Source: Delphinapterus leucas
Taxonomy: Eukaryota > Chordata > Mammalia > Artiodactyla > Monodontidae
Direction of reading: 5' to 3'
Length of the DNA stretch: 64,000 nt
Assembly (NCBI RefSeq): GCF_002288925.2
Contig: NW_022098021.1
Location: 31,285,525-31,349,524 of the forward strand
The translations under genes were made by a program, and so were the position numbers. The notes beneath the pieces are model-generated. The model made no database searches, had not been told where the DNA came from, and saw only the letters and a list, made by a program, of their open reading frames with translations. This document shows, in pieces, positions 48,377-60,640 of this stretch. Positions within the stretch are counted from its first letter, which is position 1. The number at the start of each line of letters is the position of its first letter.

Positions 48377-49216
48377 GTACTACCTCACACATGTTAGAAT
48401 GGCCATCACTAAAATGTCTATAAATAATAAATGTTGGAGAAAGTGTAAAGAAAAGGGAACCCTCTTACAATGTTGGTAGGAATGTAAATTGGTGCAGCCA
48501 CTATGGAAAACAATATGGAGTTTCCTCAAAAAACTAAAAATAAGAGTTACCATATGATCCAGCTATCCCACTCCCCAGCATATACCCAGACAAAATTATA
48601 ATTTGAAAAGTTACATGCATCCCTATGTTCATAGCAGCTTTATTTATGCAATAGCCATGACATGGAAACAACCTAAATGTCCATCAATAGATGAATGGAT
48701 AAAGAAGATGTGATATATACACACACACACATGCACACACACACACACAATGGAATGCTGCTCAGCCATAAAAAAGAATGAAATGGTGCCATTTGCAGCA
48801 ACATAGATGGACGTAGAGATGATCACACTAAGCAAAGTAGGTCAGAAAGAGAAAGACAAATACCATATGATGATATACGTGGAATCTAAAATATGACACA
48901 AATGAACTAATCTACAAAACAGAAAACAGACTCACAGACATAGAGAACAGACTTGTGGCTGCCAAAGGGAAGGGGCGGTGGGGAAGGGATAAAGTGGGAG
49001 TTTGGGATTAACAGATGCAAGCTAGTATATATAGGATGGATAAACAACAAGGTCCTACTGTATAGCACAGGTAACTGGATTCAATGTCCTGTGATAAACC
49101 ATAATGGAAAAGAATATGAAAAAAAATGTATGTATGTGTATAACTGAATCACTTTGCTGTACACAGAAATTAACACATTATAAATCAACTACACTTCTAT
49201 AAAATATATAAAAAAG
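48377..49216 (+). mobile_element. 5'-truncated L1 3' end
   Basis: It begins in the ORF2 C-terminal region (TACCTCACACATGTTAGAATGG) and runs through the ORF2 end, a G-rich 3'UTR (GGGAAGGGGCGGTGGGG near 48968) and TAAATCAACTACACTTCTAT to a short A tail. ORF2 frames are broken. A (CA)n tract replaces the usual ACATATATACAATGG sequence at 48719. No clear target duplication. Confidence 0.92.
48719..48749. repeat. (CA)n microsatellite grown inside L1
   Basis: The CA tract, with one TG interruption, sits where other L1 copies read GGTACATATATACAATGG (for example 44908-44925). It arose after insertion by expansion of a short alternating seed. Confidence 0.92.
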
Positions 49217-49479
49217 AAACTAATATGAAAGCCACAATAAAGAATTTACCAACCAAAATAAGAAGCTTTGTTACTACAATTCTCCATTTCTTATGAGAGC
49301 TGTGGAATTGGTTGTTTATAAATTGCTTAACTTCATCAATTTACAAGCCATCACAGTTAAGTATTGTGAGCTATACAATATTGAAGGAAAAGGATGGTTT
49401 GCAAGACACATTTTTCCTTTTTTTCATAACTAATAATATTGGCTGCAATATATTAATTACTTCTGATGTTTTAGGTATT
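49217..49479. other. Unassigned DNA
   Basis: No gene or repeat recognised; AT-rich. Confidence 0.45.
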
Positions 49480-49650
49480 ATTCTCTGTATATTTCATATA
49501 GTCTTCATAACAAAATTGTGAGGTGACATTATCTCCATTATACAGATTGGGAAAGTAAGGCTTTGAAGGAGTTAAATTGGTTGCCTCAGTTCACACAGTT
49601 TTAAGTGGCTAGAGTACAATTCAAAAGGGTATCTAGATCTGTCTAGGTTT
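49480..49650 (-). mobile_element. MIR SINE fragment
   Basis: TTATCTCCATTATACAGATT, GGGAAAGTAAGGCTTTGAAG, then GGTTGCCTCAGTTCACACAG match the MIR core and box regions in reverse. One of the better-kept MIRs here. Confidence 0.85.
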
Positions 49651-52499
49651 CCAACTACCATACTCTAACAGGGCTTTGTTCTGAATACCTGTCTCATTTT
49701 TTACTCTGGCGACAAAGTCAAACAAAGTAGAAACCTCAAGAGCTAGCTCTAGAGATGTACTAGGTTTCTTTTTTCTTTGATACACACCTTGATCATTGTT
49801 ACTCCTACTACATGGGGTATCTTTTAAAACTATGGTATTTTAAACCATTCTTAAAATGAAGAAAAACGATAACTAGAAATAAAGAAGCTCAAACCTTCAC
49901 TTATACCACCAAAGCTCCACTTTCCTCTCTTGTCATAATTGTACGATTCTTGTAGCCTCAATTTAAACTTGAGGTTTTCCAAAGTGCTTTATAGAGAGAA
50001 AGGAAGGTGAGGGTAATTCTTCTTTGACAATTTTCAGCCCAAGCTAGGAGAATAAAATCTCCTAGAGAGTAAAGCCCAAGTCTGTGGAGATCAGTTACCT
50101 GTGCCCTTCTTCTTGAAACCCCCACACCATTGAGAGTTTGTGCCAATATCACCTACTCACGTGGGAGTTTGTGTCAAGGAATAAGGATCATGTTGTTAGC
50201 ATACTTTGTGTAAATGAATAACAATGGCACTTAATTGTATGCTGGAAAGGATTTCAAACCTTATATTATGTTTATGATAATGATGAAGTTGTACAAAATT
50301 CATCTTGACATTGTTAGTTCTAATAGTTACATAGAAAAGCCACCAAATGGTATATTTAATTTAGAATATAATAGTTATGAATAATTTTAAATTGACGTCC
50401 TAGAAATTCTGGATCCTCCTTTCTTGAAACATAGTGAACACAAATGCAATGGTAGCATAGATTCCCAACTCAGTGCTTTAACCCTAACCTGTATGTAACA
50501 CCTGTGTCCAGCAATCATTTATCTCCTAGCTGTGACTGGCAGAATACTTGCCAATTAGTGTCAATCGTAGAGGTAGACTGAGAATGTGGGCATCTGACCA
50601 GGAAGAAAAGTACAGACATCAACACATTTTGTATGAAAATAAAAGCAACACAAAAGTTGTCACAAACAAGTTTATACAAAACACAGTCTCATAATATTCC
50701 CTGGTCTCCAAAAAATTCAGACTACATCAATTAATTTCATCAAAACAAAAGTAAGGTATGATCACATGATATCCTGTAAATTTATTATATAATCTATAAT
50801 ATAGATCTCATTCATATTTTTTGCCATTTCCTAAATTATCTCATGCTTCTTAATAACTGCTACCTAGAGAAAAATCAGCAAAATTTTTTTTGATTGTATT
50901 TTTTTGACTGTACATCTTTTGACTGTATTTTTCCATATTGTCTTCTTGATATGGTATGAAAATTACATGGCAGATTTTAAATGGGTATATGGGAAGAAAA
51001 CCCTTCTACACTTGATCTAAAGGGAGGTAATCCTTTTCCAAGAGACATGCGGGTAATTTATAGTTAAGCATTTTCTCTTGATCTCTATACCTCTATATAA
51101 CTTTTTCTACCAGGAGTTAATTTGATTAAGTGCATACCAAGAGGGAATCCAAGCAAAAAGAAGGGTTTTCTTTGGGCAGACAGCCCAGAAACTTTTTTTT
51201 TTTTAATTGATTGAGCCACTAGTGATACACATAATTGACTTAAAATGAAGTAGGTTCTGAAAGCGCTTGAGAATCTCAAATGGAGATCATGGACCATGGG
51301 TAGACTTGTGCATTTTTACCATTTTTATATCCAGAAAATCCTCATTTTATAAAATTTAATGAAAATTCTGCTTTTATGAGCAGGAAGGGGGACAAACAAA
51401 ACATTGAATCATGGGATTTTCTGAACATATTATTTTAAATATCTGAGATTATTTCAATGCCAGTATATTGTTAAATACATTATCTTTGTCTTATAAGCTC
51501 AAAGCACAGACATCTTGAAATAAAGATAATTCTAAATGTGAAAGCAATTCTTACCCTGCTTCTTCTTACTACTGGGGTTTCTCAAGTACACACACCTATT
51601 TATCAGAAGTACTTGGTTTTACTTGAAACATATTCTATTTTCTAAGTCATATTTCAATATTTTTCAATATTATTTTCTATGTTTTTTCTTACCAATTTAT
51701 ATATAACTTAATTGAACACCAAATATACAATTATATAGAGAAAATATTGGATGAAAATAGTAAGTTCTAAATAATACTAAATATATAAATTAAGGAAAAT
51801 TTTAATAATAACTGATGCTATATTTTAGGTTAATACCTTTAAATGTGATTTTTAAAGATGAGAGCTAAGACAGTTAAACAAATGTGCTACCATGTGCTGA
51901 TATGTGTTTAAGCCTTAATGTCAGTTAAATATAATTTTGATATTTATTTTTTTTAGTCTTGGGAGACTGGGAATAAGGCTAAAAATGCATGGTATTTATT
52001 TAAGAGATAAGATAAGGTTTTGTAAAGCCATCTTAGTACTTCAAAGAAGATCAAGATTCTTTCTTAAAATGAACCTCAGTCAGTATACTCTTGGGTCTGA
52101 GTATACCAGAGACTTATTTACAATGTGTGAAAATAGTTAGGGAGACCTTAGAAGGTTAAGCATAGTGAAAATCTTTGGAAATCTTGTACTAAGCCAGTTA
52201 AAGCTGCATTACTAAAGAAAGAATGCTTAGACCATAACAGTCAAACCAGGGAATAAAAATCCAATCAGTTATTTTAAAAAGAAAAAAGGATGCTGATATT
52301 GTTAATTTTTTACCCTATTATATTAATATGATTGTGGATGGAGCTGTTTGGTGCACTAGGGCAGGCAGAGCACTCTTCCCCTTCCGTTGAAGAGCTCTGG
52401 TAAATCTGCTTGGTCCTAAGGTATTTAATGTGATTCTTCAACCTCAGGGGACTGGAACCTCAGGCTACTGCAGGATGAAGTTTTATTTCTATAATTAAT
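49651..52499. other. Unassigned AT-rich DNA
   Basis: No gene or confident repeat over 2.8 kb. It includes one partner (50757-50779) of a 23-base inverted match with 54196-54218 and a T run near 51188-51205. The open frames at 49958 (minus), 51085 (minus) and 51937 have no recognisable domain. Confidence 0.5.
50757..50779. repeat. Partner of 23-bp inverted match
   Basis: These 23 bases equal the reverse complement of 54196-54218 exactly; the core is GATCACATGATATCCTG. Beyond the 23 bases the two sites do not agree. Confidence 0.9.
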
Positions 52500-52640
52500 G
52501 AACAGTCTATAATACAGCTATTAGTACCTTCATCTTAGAGATAAGCATCGGAGACCCAGGGAGTTAAAGTATCTTATTTTGGCACACTTAGAAAATTGTA
52601 GATCCAGGACTAGAACCCATTTCAGTGTCATTTAAAAAGT
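52500..52640 (-). mobile_element. MIR SINE fragment
   Basis: 'TACCTTCATCTTAGAGATAAG', then 'GGGAGTTAAAGTATCTTATT' and 'GATCCAGGACTAGAACCCA' match MIR in reverse with moderate divergence. Confidence 0.7.
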
Positions 52641-53479
52641 CTTTGTTTTCTACTGTAATATATAGCATGATCAAAAAGTCATTCTTTAATAATACTTTTA
52701 GGCAGTAACTTCCATGTGGGAGACACAATTCTAATCAATGAATATGATTCAGTAAAGAATGTCTCATTTTCATGAAACTCACTTTTTTTTTTTCTCTTAC
52801 ACTGATTGATGTCCAAAGTGTTAGTAACTTCACTAACACATTTCTGTCAGGTTCTCCAATATACTATTGCTTACACTGACCAGTTGTCTTCCAGGCTTAC
52901 GTAGGTAAATGGCTATTCTTTTTTAAAAAATTAGTTTCACAGAGTGTGATAGTCATACTCAGCTAGTCACATATCTTCACAAGATAATGAAAGGTGTGTG
53001 GATTCGTGGTGGAGAAAATTCTATTTGTATCCTTTGCCACATCCTTCCACAAATATTCTGATGTATTTCTAATGGCAATACGTTTTGTTGTCCTATACTT
53101 GAGACTAATTGCTGTAGAAAAACACTGCTACTAGTAGGAGAGTGCCATAGCCCTGGGATACATCAGGGAAGAGAACAATAAGAGCATTGCCAGTTGAAAT
53201 AGCTTACTTCAGAACACTGAATCTTAAGTCTCTACAAGTCTACTTGGATTTGCTTTCTCTGCCTGGTTCAAGTTATAAACTCTCAAGGAAGCACTATATT
53301 TCCAGCAAGGCAAACCAAGTTTTGAGAATAAATCCAGGTAATATTAAACCTCAGATACCAACCATATATCTCAGATACCAACCATATATCTCTATCATCT
53401 GATCTTACTTTTTCCATGCAAATCTCTCTATGATTAGGAAGATCTAAAATTTTGTCAGTACATTTAGTATAAGACACCA
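52641..53479. other. Unassigned DNA
   Basis: No gene. It contains the 20-bp tandem duplication at 53350-53389. Open frames at 53187 (plus) and 53283 (minus) run through this duplication and are not supported. Confidence 0.5.
53350..53389. repeat. 20-bp perfect tandem duplication
   Basis: Two identical 20-base units beginning CTCAGATACC (53350-53369 and 53370-53389), followed by CTC of a third. Confidence 0.97.
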
Positions 53480-53900
53480 TAGAGAAGCAAGAATTCTCAT
53501 ACACTCTTAGTGGGAGTGTATTTGGTATTCACTCTAATGAAATGTCAATGCCTACCAAAATTTCAAATATGTATACATTTTCAACCAACAATTTCATTTC
53601 TAGGTATTTATCCTACAGATATACTCACACACAAGCAAAATCATTTATGTACAATTTTACTCATAATACAGTGTTTGTTGAAGCCAAAGAATTTTAACAG
53701 TCTAGAAATCCAAAAATAGACCACTAATTTTATACACACACATATTTACCTATCAACATAACAGAATATTATGAAGTCATAAAAATTGAGAAAGATGTGT
53801 AGAAAATTCCCAAGGTATATTTTTTAGTGAACTACAAAAACAACAAAAAGAACAGAGTGTACAGTAGGATGTTCGAAGTACTTTATTACATAGTAAAATA
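53480..53900 (+). mobile_element. Old L1M-type ORF2 3' end
   Basis: 'AATTCTCATACACTCTTAGTGG', 'TTTCTAGGTATTTATCCTACAG', 'TTTATGTACAATTTTACTCA' and 'CAGAATATTATGAAGTCATA' follow the ORF2 3' end of old L1 elements. Frame broken; strongly diverged. Confidence 0.65.
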
Positions 53901-54378
53901 GGTAAAAATATCTTGATACACATTTACTCATATATGAATGCAAAGAATCTGCAGTAAATCAACAACAATGTTAAATATGGGAAAGGCAAGGTATATGAGG
54001 ACAAGAAGAGAGAATTTTAACTTATATGCCTATTTATAATTTCAGTTATTAAACCATATGTTTGTACAATCTAATAAAAATATTAATATAAAAATACATA
54101 AACTTACAAAACAATAAAATTATAAACAAGTCTTGTTCTCAAGTGTTATAGTTTTTTTTTTTTAATTTGGCCAATGGGAGACAGTGAAATCAATATTACA
54201 GGATATCATGTGATCATATATTTTCTGTCATAAATACTAAGTTGCATCTACAATTATATTATAGTGATCAGTGTGATTGTTAGTTGTCCAGTTCATTATG
54301 CCTTCTAAAGATTAATGTTGCAACTGCCATTGAGTGGTATTTTGGAATGAAACTGAGAGGTCATTACAATAATTGGAC
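53901..54378. other. Unassigned AT-rich DNA
   Basis: No gene. Includes the second partner (54196-54218) of the inverted match and a T run near 54152. Confidence 0.45.
54196..54218. repeat. Partner of 23-bp inverted match
   Basis: Exact reverse complement of 50757-50779, about 3.4 kb away. Confidence 0.9.
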
Positions 54379-54530
54379 TTTTTATTTTATTTTTTCCCAT
54401 TCTTTTTCAAATTATTTTCCCATTTAGCTTATTACAGAATATTGAGCAGAATTCCCTGTGCTATACAGTAGATCCTTTTTGGTTATCTATTTTAAATATA
54501 GCAGTGTGTACATGTCAATCCCAAACTGGA
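54379..54530 (-). mobile_element. Very short L1 3'UTR insertion
   Basis: A T-rich left end is followed by TTCCCTGTGCTATACAGTAG, then TTGGTTATCTATTTTAAATA and GTGTACATGTCAATCCCAA, the reverse complement of an L1 3'UTR as in the copy at 7085. Only about 150 bases were inserted. TGGACT near both ends is too short to be sure of a target duplication. Confidence 0.82.
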
Positions 54531-55914
54531 CTGATATTATATCAAATTTGTATCATAGATTCATCTCAAAATAAAATATAAAAGTTGGGTTTTTCAATGT
54601 TATTGTGGTTTCTTAAATAATTCTAAATTAGGTTGAGTTTCACTAAAATAGTTTATCTTAAAATTTATAGTTTTATTAGCCAAGGAATTGTTTTGTTTAG
54701 AAAAATCTAGCACACTAGTATATAAACTATAGAGACATAAACTCTATAAAATTAAAGGTACAGAGTACTGTATTTAGAATGCAAGTAGTCAAAAGCCATA
54801 TATGTTTCATATACTTTACAATTTATAGCACAAGAGCTTGGTTTCATGGAACAATAATACAATGAATTTCAGGTTCTAATTTGTGGGTATAAAAAGCATC
54901 ACTTCTGATAAAAACACCTGACTTGAGTGTCTCTGAAAACTAGTTCCACAGATTTCCAGTGCTTTTCAGAACATGGGAACTGATTGTGATTAATCAGGGA
55001 AAAGCCCTTCTCTAATAAGGCTCTGTCTGGTCCAACTGCTGAACATGACAGTCTTGAGAATTACATCGCCAAATGGTCTTCTAGAGATGGAAGGCTGAAA
55101 GATTGGCTGAATTAAATAGCTCACTCAGATGACCTTAGAAATGGACATTTTGTCTGAAGGTGAAGAAAATTTCATGCATTACTGATTTTTCATACTATAT
55201 ATGTATTTTGAAAGAAAAATGTTATAGGACGTTTCTCTTATCCTGAACACTTCCAGGTATCATTATCTTGTCTAAATGCTGCAATCACTCAGGTGTGCAT
55301 CCATCCCTTCACTCCTGATTACGGATAACATTTGTAGCATGAGGATGAGGGAGGGAGGCGAGAGCCTGAACATTGAAAAAAGTCATCAAGGATCATAAGA
55401 GAAGAGAAGCTCATTTTTATGATTTTGCCACCACCCAGTCAAGTGCCAGCTGCAGACATTTATTATTATTGCATGTGGGCTTCTAAGACAAGTGAGTCAT
55501 TTCTCAGAGTGGGTTAGCCTCCAACATAATTAATAGCCAGAAGATATTGTAGATAGATTTTTTTTCAACTCAACAGCAAAAGTTCTTTAAATTTATCCGT
55601 TGAGTTACGTACAACCCAATCATCACACAAACAAAAGACAGTTCTGATTGTACAGAGATACATAACCACTCTCACCAAAGGAGACAGTCCTCCATTAAAA
55701 AAATATTATACATGCTTATATTTACTTAGAAAGAACTTTTGTCAATCATATGAAGGCATATATTTAGGAAAATCTCAGTACGGTGGTTTAGATAAACCTT
55801 ATCTTTAACATTATGTTCATCCACCAATAAAGCCATACTGATTAAATAAATGTTTTGATATATCAAAAATAAGAGTTTAATGAACTATTGTGTTTTTATC
55901 TATTTAAAAACAAA
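54531..55914. other. Unassigned DNA
   Basis: No gene. 55240-55520 is richer in GC, contains GTGAGTCAT (AP-1-like) and TAATTAATA words and could be unique or conserved sequence; nothing proves function. Confidence 0.45.

Positions 55915-55970
<56 letters not shown>
55915..55970. repeat. Compound (AC)n(AT)n(AG)n microsatellite
   Basis: Three adjoining dinucleotide tracts: AC at 55915-55939, AT at 55939-55950, AG at 55951-55970. All are uninterrupted. Confidence 0.97.
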
Positions 55971-56084
55971 CTTAGAAAATACCAATAAGCAAAAAAAGAG
56001 AATAATATCACCCATAATTTCAGTACTCACATAACCACTGTTGGGAATATTGATGTATACCCTCTATTTGTATTTTCTTGTGTT

Positions 56085-56087
<3 letters not shown>

Positions 56088-56120
<33 letters not shown>

Positions 56121-56157
56121 TACACACATATATATATGCACACAAACATATATATGC
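56088..56157. repeat. (TA)n with CA interruptions
   Basis: Uninterrupted TA at 56088-56117, then mixed ACAC and TATA blocks separated by GCA to 56157. It explains the Tyr/Ile-rich minus frame. Confidence 0.93.
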
Positions 56158-56334
56158 AGATGCATACACTCAGCCTCACCTGATTGAACTTTTGTCCACA
56201 TTTGCTAATAAATAACCCTATGGTAAAAATCATTTAAGCTAAACTATTGTGTAATCCCATGATTATTTCATGAGAAGATATTCTGAGACACATAATAATA
56301 TAATTTAAAACTATTAATATGCATTACCTAGTTT

Positions 56335-56701
56335 TTTATTAAATTTTATTTATTTATTTTTGGCTGTGTTGGGTCTTCATTGCTGCGCACAGGCTTTCTC
56401 TAGTTGCAGTGAGTGGGGGTTGCTCTTCATTGCAGTGTGCGGGCCTCTCATTGCAGTGGCTTCTCTTGTGGAGCATGGGCTCTAGGCGCACGGGCTTCAG
56501 TAGTTGTGTCACGCAGGCTCAGTAGTTGTGGCACGCGGGCTCAGTAGCTGTGGCTCACAGGCTTTAGAGCGTAGGCTCAGTAGTTGTGGCGCATGGGCTT
56601 AGGTGCTCTGCAGCATGTGGGATCTTCCCAGACCAGGGCTCGAACACATGTCCCCTGCATTGGTAGGTGGATTCTTAACCAATGCACCACCAGGGAAGTC
56701 C
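56335..56701 (-). mobile_element. Long CHR-2-like SINE
   Basis: On the minus strand it reads GGACTTCCCTGGTGGTGCAT, then tRNA-like boxes, then several repeats of CACAACTACTGAGCC-type units, ending in AATAAATAAATAAAATTT. TGCATTACCTAGTTT occurs on both sides (56320-56334 and 56702-56716), a perfect 15-bp target-site duplication. The longer body separates it from the other four CHR copies. Confidence 0.95.
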
Positions 56702-56716
56702 TGCATTACCTAGTTT

Positions 56717-57469
56717 ATCTCCCAAAACTTGTACCAGTTTATACTCCCAATAATATTGTCAGCTAGCATTTACTTCCATAAACCTTGAAAATAGATGTCT
56801 TGCTGAAAATCTCATACAAACTATATGTTTAAAATTACATTATATTGTAGTCTAAATGTGCATTTGTTTTATTATAAAAAATGACAGTTTATAATTACAT
56901 CCCCTATTATTTTTTGGATAATTGTTTATTTTGGATATTTTGCATATTTTAGTGGTTCCAATTATCATTTTATTTGTAAGAACACTAACATTAAAGTTAC
57001 TTTTTTTTTCATTTTTATTGAATAATTTTTATCACTTGTCTTAAAACTTAAGATTTTTCTTAAATTTCCTAATATGTGCAAAGTTTTTATGTTAATCTAG
57101 TAAATTTTAACAATCTTGAAACAACCAAATTGAAGAAAATGCCAATAGACAAAATTGGTACAATTTGAACATCAGAATAATTAGGTAATGTATTATGACC
57201 CACAGTATAAAATAAGTATCCATGAGTCTAACCTGATATAAATAATTGAATAAGTTAATAAATGAATAAAATATATAGCTTTTTCTTACAGTATAATTTC
57301 CAATTAATAAATGTAGAAAGCATAATTGAAACAGAAAATTACCATTTGGAGAATGAAACAGTAAAACTTGTTCCATACAAGAATCATCTATGGATACTAA
57401 AATTAGTACAAAATAGTATGAAGAGAAAAAATGTTTTTCAATGTTTCAAAGTGCCTCCCCACAAAAAGC
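56717..57469. other. Unassigned AT-rich DNA
   Basis: No gene. Frames at 57107-57376 (minus) and 57262-57552 (plus) lack recognisable domains; the second runs into L1. Confidence 0.5.
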
Positions 57470-57601
57470 TTTTTTTTTTTTTTTTTAAACATCCTTATTG
57501 GAGTATAATTGCTTTACAGTGTTGTGTTAGTTTCTGCTGTATAACAAAGTGAATGAGCTATATGTGTACATATATTCCCATATTTCCTCCATTTTGTGTC
57601 T

Positions 57602-57616
57602 CCCTCCCACCCTCCC
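57602..57616 (-). other. G-quadruplex motif in L1 3'UTR
   Basis: Minus strand GGGAGGGTGGGAGGG, with further G runs just upstream (GGGGTGGGATA). The same motif sits at the same place in the L1 at 35530. Confidence 0.85.
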
Positions 57617-57821
57617 TATCCCACCCCTTTAGGTGGACACAAAGAACTGAGCTGATCTTCCTGTGTGATGGAGCTGCTTCCCACTAGCTATCTATTTTAC
57701 ATTTGGTAGTGTATATATGTCCATGCCACTCTCTCCATCCCAGCTTACCCTTCCCCAACTCCATGTCTTCAAGTCCATTCTTTACATCTGTGTCTTTATT
57801 CCTGTCCTGCTCCTGAGTTCT

Positions 57822-59310
57822 TCAGAACCAATTTTTTTCTTTTCTTTTTTTTTTAGGTTCCATATATATATGTGTTAGCATACAGTATTTGTTTTTCTCT
57901 TTCTCACTTACTTCACTAGGTATGACAGTATATAGGTCCATCCACCTCAAAGCAAATAATTCAATTTTGTTTCTTTTTATGGCTAAGTAATATTCTATTG
58001 TATATATGTGCCACATTTTCTTCATCTATTCATCTGTCGATGGATGCTTAGGTTGCTTCCATGTCCTGGCTATTGTAAATATTGCTCTAGTGAACATTTA
58101 GGTCCATGACTCTTTGTGAATTATGGTTTTCTCTGAGTATATGCCCAGTAGTGGGATTGCTGGGTTGTTTGGTGGTTCTATTTTTAGTTTTATAAGGAAT
58201 CTCCATACTGTTCTCCATAGAAGCTATACCAATTTACATTCCCACCAACAGTGCAAGAGGGGGCCCTTTTCTCCAAACCCTCTCCAGCATTTATTTTTTG
58301 TAGACTTTCTGATGATGGCCATTCTGACTGGTGTGAGGTGATAGCTCATTGTAGTTTTGATTTGCATTTCTCTAATGATTAGTGATGTTGAGCGTCCTTT
58401 CATGTGTTTCTTGGCAATCTACATATCTTTTTTGGAGAAATGTCTATTTAGGTCTTTTACACATTTCTGGATTCAGTTGTTTGTTTTTTTCATACTGAGC
58501 TGCATGAGCTGCTTGTATATTTTGGAGATTAATAATTTGCCTGTTGACTCGTTTGCAAATATTTTCTACCATTCTGAGGGTCGTCTTTTCATCTTGTCTA
58601 TGGTTTCATTTGCTGTGCAAAAGATTTTAAGTTTCATTAGGTCCCATTTTGTATTTTTGTTTTTATTTCCATGTCTCCAGGAGGTGGGTCAAAAATGATC
58701 TTGCTCTGATTTATGTCATAGAGAGATCTTCCTATGTTTTCCTCTAAGAGTTTTATAGTGTCTGGACTTACATATAGATCTTTTATCCATTTTGAGTTTA
58801 TTTTTGTGTATGGTGTTACAGAAGGTCCTAATTTTATTTTTTACATGTAGCTGTCCAGTTTTCCCAGCACCACTTATGGAAGAAGCTGTCTTTTCTCCAT
58901 TGTATATTCTTGCCTGCTTTATCAAAAATAAGATGACCATATGTGCATGGGTTTATCTCTGGGCGTTCTATCCTGTTACATTGACCTATATTTCTGTTTT
59001 TGTGCCAGTACCATACTGTCTTGATTACTGTAGCTTTATAGTATAGTCTGAAGTCCAGGAGCATGATTCCTCCAGATCCACTTATTTTTCTTATGATTGC
59101 TTTGGCTATTTGGGGTCGCTTGTGTTTCCATACACACGTGAAATTTTTTGTTCTAGTTCTGTGAAAAATGCCATTGGTAATTTGATAGGGACTGCATTGA
59201 ATATGTAGATTGTTTTGGGGAATATAGTCATTTTCACAATGCTGATGTTTCCAATCCAAGAACATGGTATATCTCTCCATCTGTTTGAATCATCTTTAAA
59301 TTTTTTCATC
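57822..59310 (-). pseudogene. L1 ORF2 thumb and C-terminal part (broken)
   Basis: 57822-58025 is the last segment (MWHIYTIEYYLAIKRNKIE). 58834-59280 and 59106-59309 hold the thumb and following region ([38 protein letters not shown]). Stops and frame changes separate them. Confidence 0.9.
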
Positions 59311-60640
59311 AGTGTCTTACAGTTTTCTGCATACAGGTCTTTTGTCTCCTTAGGTAGGTTTTTTCATAGGTATCTTATTCTTTGTGCTGCAATGGTAAAT
59401 GGGAGTGCTTCCTTAATTTTTCTTTCAGAGTTTTCATCGTTAGTGTATAGGAATGCAAGAGATTTCTGCACATTAATTTTTTATCATTCTACTTTACCAA
59501 ATTCATTCATTAGTTCTAGTTGTTTTCTGGCAGCATCTTTAGGATTCTCTATGTATAATATCATGTCATCTGCAAACAGTGACAGTTTTTCTTCTTCTTT
59601 TTTGATTTGGATTCCTTTTATTCCTTTTTCTTCTCTGATTGTTGTGGCTAAAACTTCCAAAACTATGTTGAATAACAGTGATGAGAGTGGACAACCTTGT
59701 CTTGTTCCTGATCTTAGTGGAAATGGTTTCAATTTTTCACCATTGACAATGATGTTGGCTACGGGCGTCTCATATATGGCCTTTACTATGTTGGGGTAAG
59801 TTCCCTCTCTGCCTACTTTCTAGAGTGTTTTTATCACAAATGGGTGTTGAGTAATGTCAAAAGCTTTTTCTGCATGTTTTGAGATGATCATATGCTTTTT
59901 CTCCTTCAATTTGTTAACATTGGTTATCACATTCATTGATTTGCATATTTTGAAGAATCCTTGCATTCCTGGCATAAACCCCACTTGATCATGGTGTATG
60001 ATCCTTTTAATGTGCTGTTGGATTCTGTTTGCTAATATTTTGTTAAGGATATTTTGCAACTATGTTCATCATTGATATTGGCCTGTAGTTTTCTTTTTTT
60101 TGTGACATCTTTGTCTAGTTTCGGTATCAGGGTGATGGTAGCCTTGTAGAAATAGTTTGGGAGTGTTCCTCCCTCTGCTATATTTTGGAAGAGTTTGAGA
60201 AGGATAAGTGTTAGCCCTTCTCTAAATGTTTGATAGAAGTCGGCTGTGAAGCCATGTAGTCCTGGGTTTTTGTTTGTTTGAAGATTTTTAATCACAGTTT
60301 CAATTTCAATGCTTGTGATTGGTCTGTTTATATTTTCTGTTTCTTCCTGGTTCTGTCTCAGAAGGTTGTGCTTTTCTAAGGATTTGTCCATTTCTTCCAG
60401 GTTGTCCATTTTAATGGCATATTGTTGCTTGTTGTAATCTCTCATGATCATTTGTATTTCTGCAGTGTCCGTTGTTACTTCTCATTTTTCATATTTAATT
60501 GTATTGATTTGAGTCTTCTCCCTTTTTTCTTGATGGGTCTGGTTAATGGTATACCAATTTTGTTTATCTTCTCAAAGAATCATGTTTTAGTTTTATTGAT
60601 CTTTGCTATCGTTTCATTCATTTATTTTCCATGTATTTCT
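59311..60640 (-). pseudogene. L1 ORF2 reverse transcriptase (broken)
   Basis: 60032-60451 holds the fingers (NLQTNKNPGLHGFTADFYQ, where the usual PGPDGF is PGLHGF). 59820-60059 has [14 protein letters not shown] and [16 protein letters not shown]: the motif A Asp before AEKAFD is His, which removes a catalytic residue. 59484-59732 has [19 protein letters not shown] and [15 protein letters not shown], with the FADD loop intact. Confidence 0.93.

Noticed and set aside
53340..53400. CRISPR-like array from the repeated 20-mer
   Set aside because: The units are directly adjacent with no spacers, only two copies exist, and the DNA is mammalian.
57250..57470. Exon of a host gene in the frame at 57262-57552
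   Set aside because: The frame runs into the L1 T tract and 3'UTR, has no recognisable domain, and no splice-site pairs could be supported.
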